From Haematobia irritans (lineage: Eukaryota > Arthropoda > Insecta > Diptera > Muscidae), in contig NC_134398.1 in the NCBI RefSeq assembly GCF_050003625.1, positions 115,048,145-115,112,144 on the forward strand: 64,000 bases of DNA. The letters are read 5' to 3'. Below the pieces are notes generated by a model. That model did no database searches. It worked only from the letters and a program-made list of their open reading frames with translations, and was not told the origin of the DNA. Of this stretch, positions 60,067 to 64,000 are shown in pieces (positions within the stretch are counted from its first letter, which is position 1; every line of letters starts with the position of its first letter). The translations under genes and the position numbers were made by a program.

Positions 60067-61293
60067 CATGTCTGTTCTGGCTCACACCGCATTGTGCACC
60101 ACACTATACACTTTCTACACACCACACACAAAGTTAGTTGTTCTGAGTCACACGTGTGAACTCTTTTTTCGGACTTTTAATCGAAAAATGTGACAGCTGA
60201 TTTTTTCTGCAAGCCATATTATTTGCAGATAGAAATTATAAACAAAACATATTTTGCCGGTATAAACATAAAAAATTAAATGTAATGCGTAATTCAAAGC
60301 CATAAAATGCCTGCCGGATTTTTGTTAGGAGTGACTAATGTAAGGACAAGAGCAATTTATCAAGAACAAATAAGAAGGCGATTTCTACCTTTGTTTTGAT
60401 TTGTTTTTTTTTTTCTATCCCTCCTCAATGTTACTCATGAACAAACGATCGCCGTGTCGTTCTCGTTTTAGTTTTTGACGGCGGAGAAGTTTTTTTTTTG
60501 GTTTTGGTCAAACAGTTTTTAACATCCATACATTAAAGGAAATTTTATTATAGTGGGCATAATTAACTATTCTGTTAAGGTTTTTCTCATTTGTATTGCT
60601 TAAATATTTACAATAATATTGCAAACAAATTTTCTATCGTGGCGGCCTCCATTTGCAGAAAGATGGTGGCGGCGCTAGTTTTTTTTAATTTGCTCAGTGA
60701 TTTGTGCACCAAGAACACTTTGCAGAATTGAAGATGCCATATTTTTCATGCAATAAATTTGGTAAAATTCACTTTTCTTAGCCCATTGATTTTGTAAAAG
60801 TTATAATTTAATTACCTTATATTTTCAAAAAGACCTTTGATTTGTTTAGGAAAGCGGATAGTATTCACAAAAATCAAAGATAATTTTGCTTAAAACTTTT
60901 TTGTGTTAACTTTTAAAAATTGTGGCAACATTATACTTTCGAACACACTGAAAATCAGCTGATTAAAACAAACCCAAAATTTATACACCAATCAGAGGAA
61001 ATTTCGGTTCAAATTTTAGATGGATTTTTAAAATCGTGGTTTCTGCCATATATAAGTGACTTTCCCAATAAAATTTGCAAATATTTATAAAAAACATATT
61101 AAAGTTTCAGATTCTGTTATTTATTTGTTATAAAAACTTCTAACTTTGCATACGATGGCTGTACACTAAGCCTACACAAAAGAAATGTTCGTGCACATTT
61201 TCCAGGTCTATAACGGTGTATAGTGTTGGCCAGAACACCTTTTAAGTGTGACACCATACGAAAATTGTACATGTGTGTACCAGAACAGACACG
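60067..61293 (+). mobile_element. 1.2-kb TIR element, copy 2 of the direct pair
   Basis: Same orientation as 58660-59870, similar at roughly 95% by eye, with the same ends (CATGTCTGTTCTGGCTCACA and ACCAGAACAGACACG). The 30-codon frame is at 60307-60399 (MPAGFLLGVTNVRTRAIYQE, then QIRRRFLPLF), with three residue changes near its start. Flanks are ATT on the left and AAT on the right, the reverse of copy 1. Confidence 0.7.
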
Positions 61294-62694
61294 AATGTGT
61301 TTTTAATTAAGGCCCATAATATCTTAGACATACTTTTGTGTAGTCTTTTGTATTTTCTTCTACCTGCAAAGAGAGACCAAGTTAATCTGTACTGGTCTAT
61401 CGACATGCCTATCAATCCATCGATTTATCCACACAACATGGGATTGAAGTATCTGAACACTTGTATCAATCTTGGTGTAGTTAATGACTTAGGTTAGCTA
61501 CTTGGGGTCATAATGCATACTGTTTGTAATTACCCAAAGTATTGAATGACTTGAACGTCGTTCATATGACCAGATGCACATACAGAAGAGGTGAAGAGTA
61601 AAGCAGGTTAAGCTTTTTGTTAAACTATTTTTTCCTTTGCTTTGCTTGAGATATGAAAGCATCAATATCGAATCTGTAAACCATTTGAAAACAAAATCTT
61701 TCCAATAGGCTTTAATTGAATTTTTTCATATCAAAGAGAAAGTAGATGTAAAGTGATGATCTGTCCCTGTATTTGGTAACATTGACATTTGATAGCAACA
61801 AAAAAATTGATTGCATTTAAAGTGTATTGAAATTTTCAATTTTATTGACATTTATTGCAATGAAAACGAAATGATTTAACTTGCAATAGTGATATACGTT
61901 GTTTTATTGAAACATGGTCAAATTCCTGAATTTATTTTTTAATTTGAAAAAATAGTCACAATGCCGTTTAAATGCTTTCATTCGGTTTACACGGACAAAA
62001 AAAATAATGCCATATTGAGTTCAAGAAGATTTTTTGATTTAAGCATGAGGATTTTTGAAGATTTTTTTACCTTGTTTACATTTCAGTTTCGATATAAAGT
62101 TCTTTTCAAATTATATTACATTACAAGTTTTTTTTTCGTTGTATATATTCGAACATTGAAGTGCATTTGTAACTGCTTAACAATGTTTTATCAATCCTTA
62201 TACTATCGAAGTTAAACGAATGGGCGAAAAGGTTGAACAATGGTGTCTCTTTACCATTTTGGGTGAAACAAAATTCTAATTACTCACATGGATTTAACCA
62301 GATTGAATGGTAAGCAAAAAAATCGATGTGTAGAGATTTAAAAAGAGGATTACAGAAAGACAAAAACATTTTGTAGAGGAAACCAAACAAGGACTCGTTG
62401 TGAAGGGTATATTCCGGGAATCGGACAAGGCTGGTAACTGCGCTGTGATGGTTTTGCGCATTGGGACCTGAATTGATGCCACAACCGTGAGCACTATCTA
62501 AATGTGAACCGAATATATCACTTCATTTCCCGCTGCGAAATTCCAAGTAAATCGTAGGGAAACTTAACCTCTGTGGTATTATACACAAAAAAGGGTAAAA
62601 AAAAGTCCGTCGCAATCTACTTGATCAAAAGTTGGTTCAATATCAACCTGTTATATAGACTTATTTAGACCTTTGTCCAGTCTTTATATTTATA
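61294..62694. other. non-coding stretch with one possible coding relic
   Basis: No gene recognised with confidence. At 62334-62471 (+) a 45-codon frame follows directly after a stop and reads RFKKRITERQKHFVEETKQG then LVVKGIFRESDKAGNCAVMV, with a composition more protein-like than its neighbours. It has no ATG and no obvious splice signals; possibly a retropseudogene fragment. Confidence 0.35.
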
Positions 62695-63627
62695 AAGGGT
62701 GATTCTTTTGAGGTTAGGATTTTCATGCATTAGTATTTGACAGATCACGTGGGATTTCAGACATGGTGTCAAAGAGAAAGATGTTCAGTATGCTTTGACA
62801 TTTCATCATGAATAGACTTACGATCTGCCACAACGTCGAATTTTCAGTGAATGGGCCCTAGAAAAGTTGGCAGAAAATCCGCTTTTTTATCGACAAATTT
62901 TGTTCAGCGATGAGGCTCATTTCTGGTTGAATGGCTACGTAAATAAGCAAAATTGCCGCATTTGGAGTGAAGAGCAACCAGAAGCCGTTCAAGAACTGCC
63001 CATGCATCCCGAAAAATGCACTGTTTGGTGTGGTTTGTACGCTGGTGGAATCATTGGACCGTATTTTTTCAAAGATGCTGTTGGACGCAACGTTACGGTG
63101 AATGGCGATCGCTATCGTTCGATGCTAACAAACTTTTTGTTGCCAAAAATGGAAGAACTGAACTTGGTTGACATGTGGTTTCAACAAGATGGCGCTACAT
63201 GCCACACAGCTCGCGATTCTATGGCCATTTTGAGGGAAAACTTCGGAGAACAATTCATCTCAAGAAATGGACCGGTAAGTTGGCCACCAAGATCATGCGA
63301 TTTGACGCCTTTAGACTATTTTTTGTGGGGCTACGTCAAGTCTAAAGTCTACAGAAATAAGCCAGCAACTATTCCAGCTTTGGAAGACAACATTTCCGAA
63401 GAAATTCGGGCTATTCCGGCCGAAATGCTCGAAAAAGTTGCCCAAAATTGGACTTTCCGAATGGACCACCTAAGACGCAGCCGCGGTCAACATTTAAATG
63501 AAATTATCTTCAAAAAGTAAATGTCATGGACCAATCTAACGTTTCAAATAAAGAACCGATGAGATTTTGCAAATTTTATTCGTTTTTTTTAAAAAAAAAG
63601 TTATCAAGCTCTTAACAAATCACCCTT
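62695..63627 (+). mobile_element. rosa-like DD41D mariner, internally deleted
   Basis: Ends AAGGGTGATT and AATCACCCTT. The left end is preceded by TA; a TA also overlaps the right end (63627-63628), so the exact border is uncertain by a base. The left ~125 bp are 5' untranslated sequence up to ATGAATAGACTTA (62808), after which the sequence jumps directly into the catalytic domain at 62822. A segment that would encode the paired DNA-binding region is missing and the join shifts the frame. It cannot produce its own transposase but keeps both ends. Confidence 0.85.
62822..63520 (+). pseudogene. mariner DD41D transposase, catalytic half only
   Basis: Open from DLPQRRIFSEWALEKL through a stop at 63518-63520, 232 residues. 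Counting from the TTG codon at 62867: first catalytic Asp at residue 15 (ILFSDEAHFW), second at 108 (WFQQDGATCHTA), third at 150 (CDLTPLDYFLWG). The spacing between the second and third is 41 residues, the DD41D class first described in Ceratitis rosa. All three acidic residues are intact and no stop interrupts the catalytic domain, so the copy is fairly young. The N-terminal helix-turn-helix region is gone; usual family length is about 350 residues. Confidence 0.85.
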
Positions 63628-64000
63628 AGTTATTCTATTATTTAAACGAATACTTTCAGATTCATTAAAGGCAATACGGCTTCAATTTTCAATTTCAATT
63701 TTAAATTTAAATTGCACATAAATCATAGTAGTAACAATAATGACTAATAAATAACGATTAATTTGCTCTTTAAAAATTTAAGCTGTAAAAAACGCCCATT
63801 AGTCAATTTCGACAATGTAAATAATTAAACCAATTAGAGTTACAAAAGTCAAAAATTGACTTTTCAACCAATCAACTTTTGATATTTTTGGAAACTGAGT
63901 GAAAAGCGATAATCGATCCCTGATTTTAGACAAAATCCATTTTTGCCAGTGACCAAATTGGACCGATCAACTTTTGATAATAAATTCCCAAATTCCTCTT
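63628..64000. other. non-coding end of window
   Basis: No gene recognised. AT-rich, with repeated AATTGACTTTTCAACC/CAACTTTTGATA phrases that may belong to a decayed element cut by the window end. Confidence 0.4.

Overview
The window is AT-rich, gene-poor DNA from an insect, most likely a calyptrate fly of the Muscidae (house fly, stable fly or horn fly type). I base this on the repeats. There are tRNA-derived SINEs ending in a GGTTA-type tail on the + strand. There are two copies of a dispersed element with 'ACCCTCCACCAT' ends and a ~152-bp internal tandem repeat, a tandem repeat built on 'TTTTCTATAGAAATAAAATT', and a mariner of the rosa-like DD41D type. The naming of the organism is inference. 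No complete host gene is visible, and most open frames are chance frames in AT-rich DNA. The only convincing host coding piece is one first-exon candidate on the minus strand at 59906-60032 (ATG, 42 very acidic residues, then a GTAAGG splice donor).

Layout. 1-3789: mostly featureless, with one hAT-like non-autonomous element (954-1502) bounded by an 8-bp target duplication. 3790-6061: a three-level nest of DNA elements, then a full-length SINE with a perfect 12-bp target duplication. 6062-12847: non-coding, with SINE scraps and diverged MITEs. 12848-14454: SINE fragment and a Helentron/HINE-like element with its tandem array. 14455-19224: truncated SINE, a long-armed inverted-repeat element (16880-17974), a second SINE type and an LTR-like block. 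19225-28763: almost empty apart from one MITE. 28764-31933: a 3.15-kb hAT-like element (8-bp duplication ATCTCAAA) filled with later insertions. 31934-38807: a TIR element, a 228-bp direct repeat, a Tc3-like transposase relic cut by a MITE, and a (CCTAA)4 micro-insertion with a 13-bp target duplication. 38927-48801: two copies each of two TIR families, including an element that carries two divergent tRNA-like Pol III promoter cassettes, and a Tc1-like relic. 48804-58659: mostly empty, with one foldback and one MITE. 58660-61293: two direct copies of a ~1.2-kb TIR element bracketing the lone exon. 62695-63627: an internally deleted DD41D mariner.

The region therefore reads as a record of nested transposition in an intron or intergenic stretch. 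Several insertions can be ordered in time because empty sites are available for comparison (48036-48609 inside a family-A MITE; 29710-30860 inside the tandem-repeat element). The most unusual items are the tRNA-pair element (39492-40401 and 46451-47320), the exon bracketed by direct repeats at 60 kb, and the SINE family whose tail is the insect-telomere-like pentamer.
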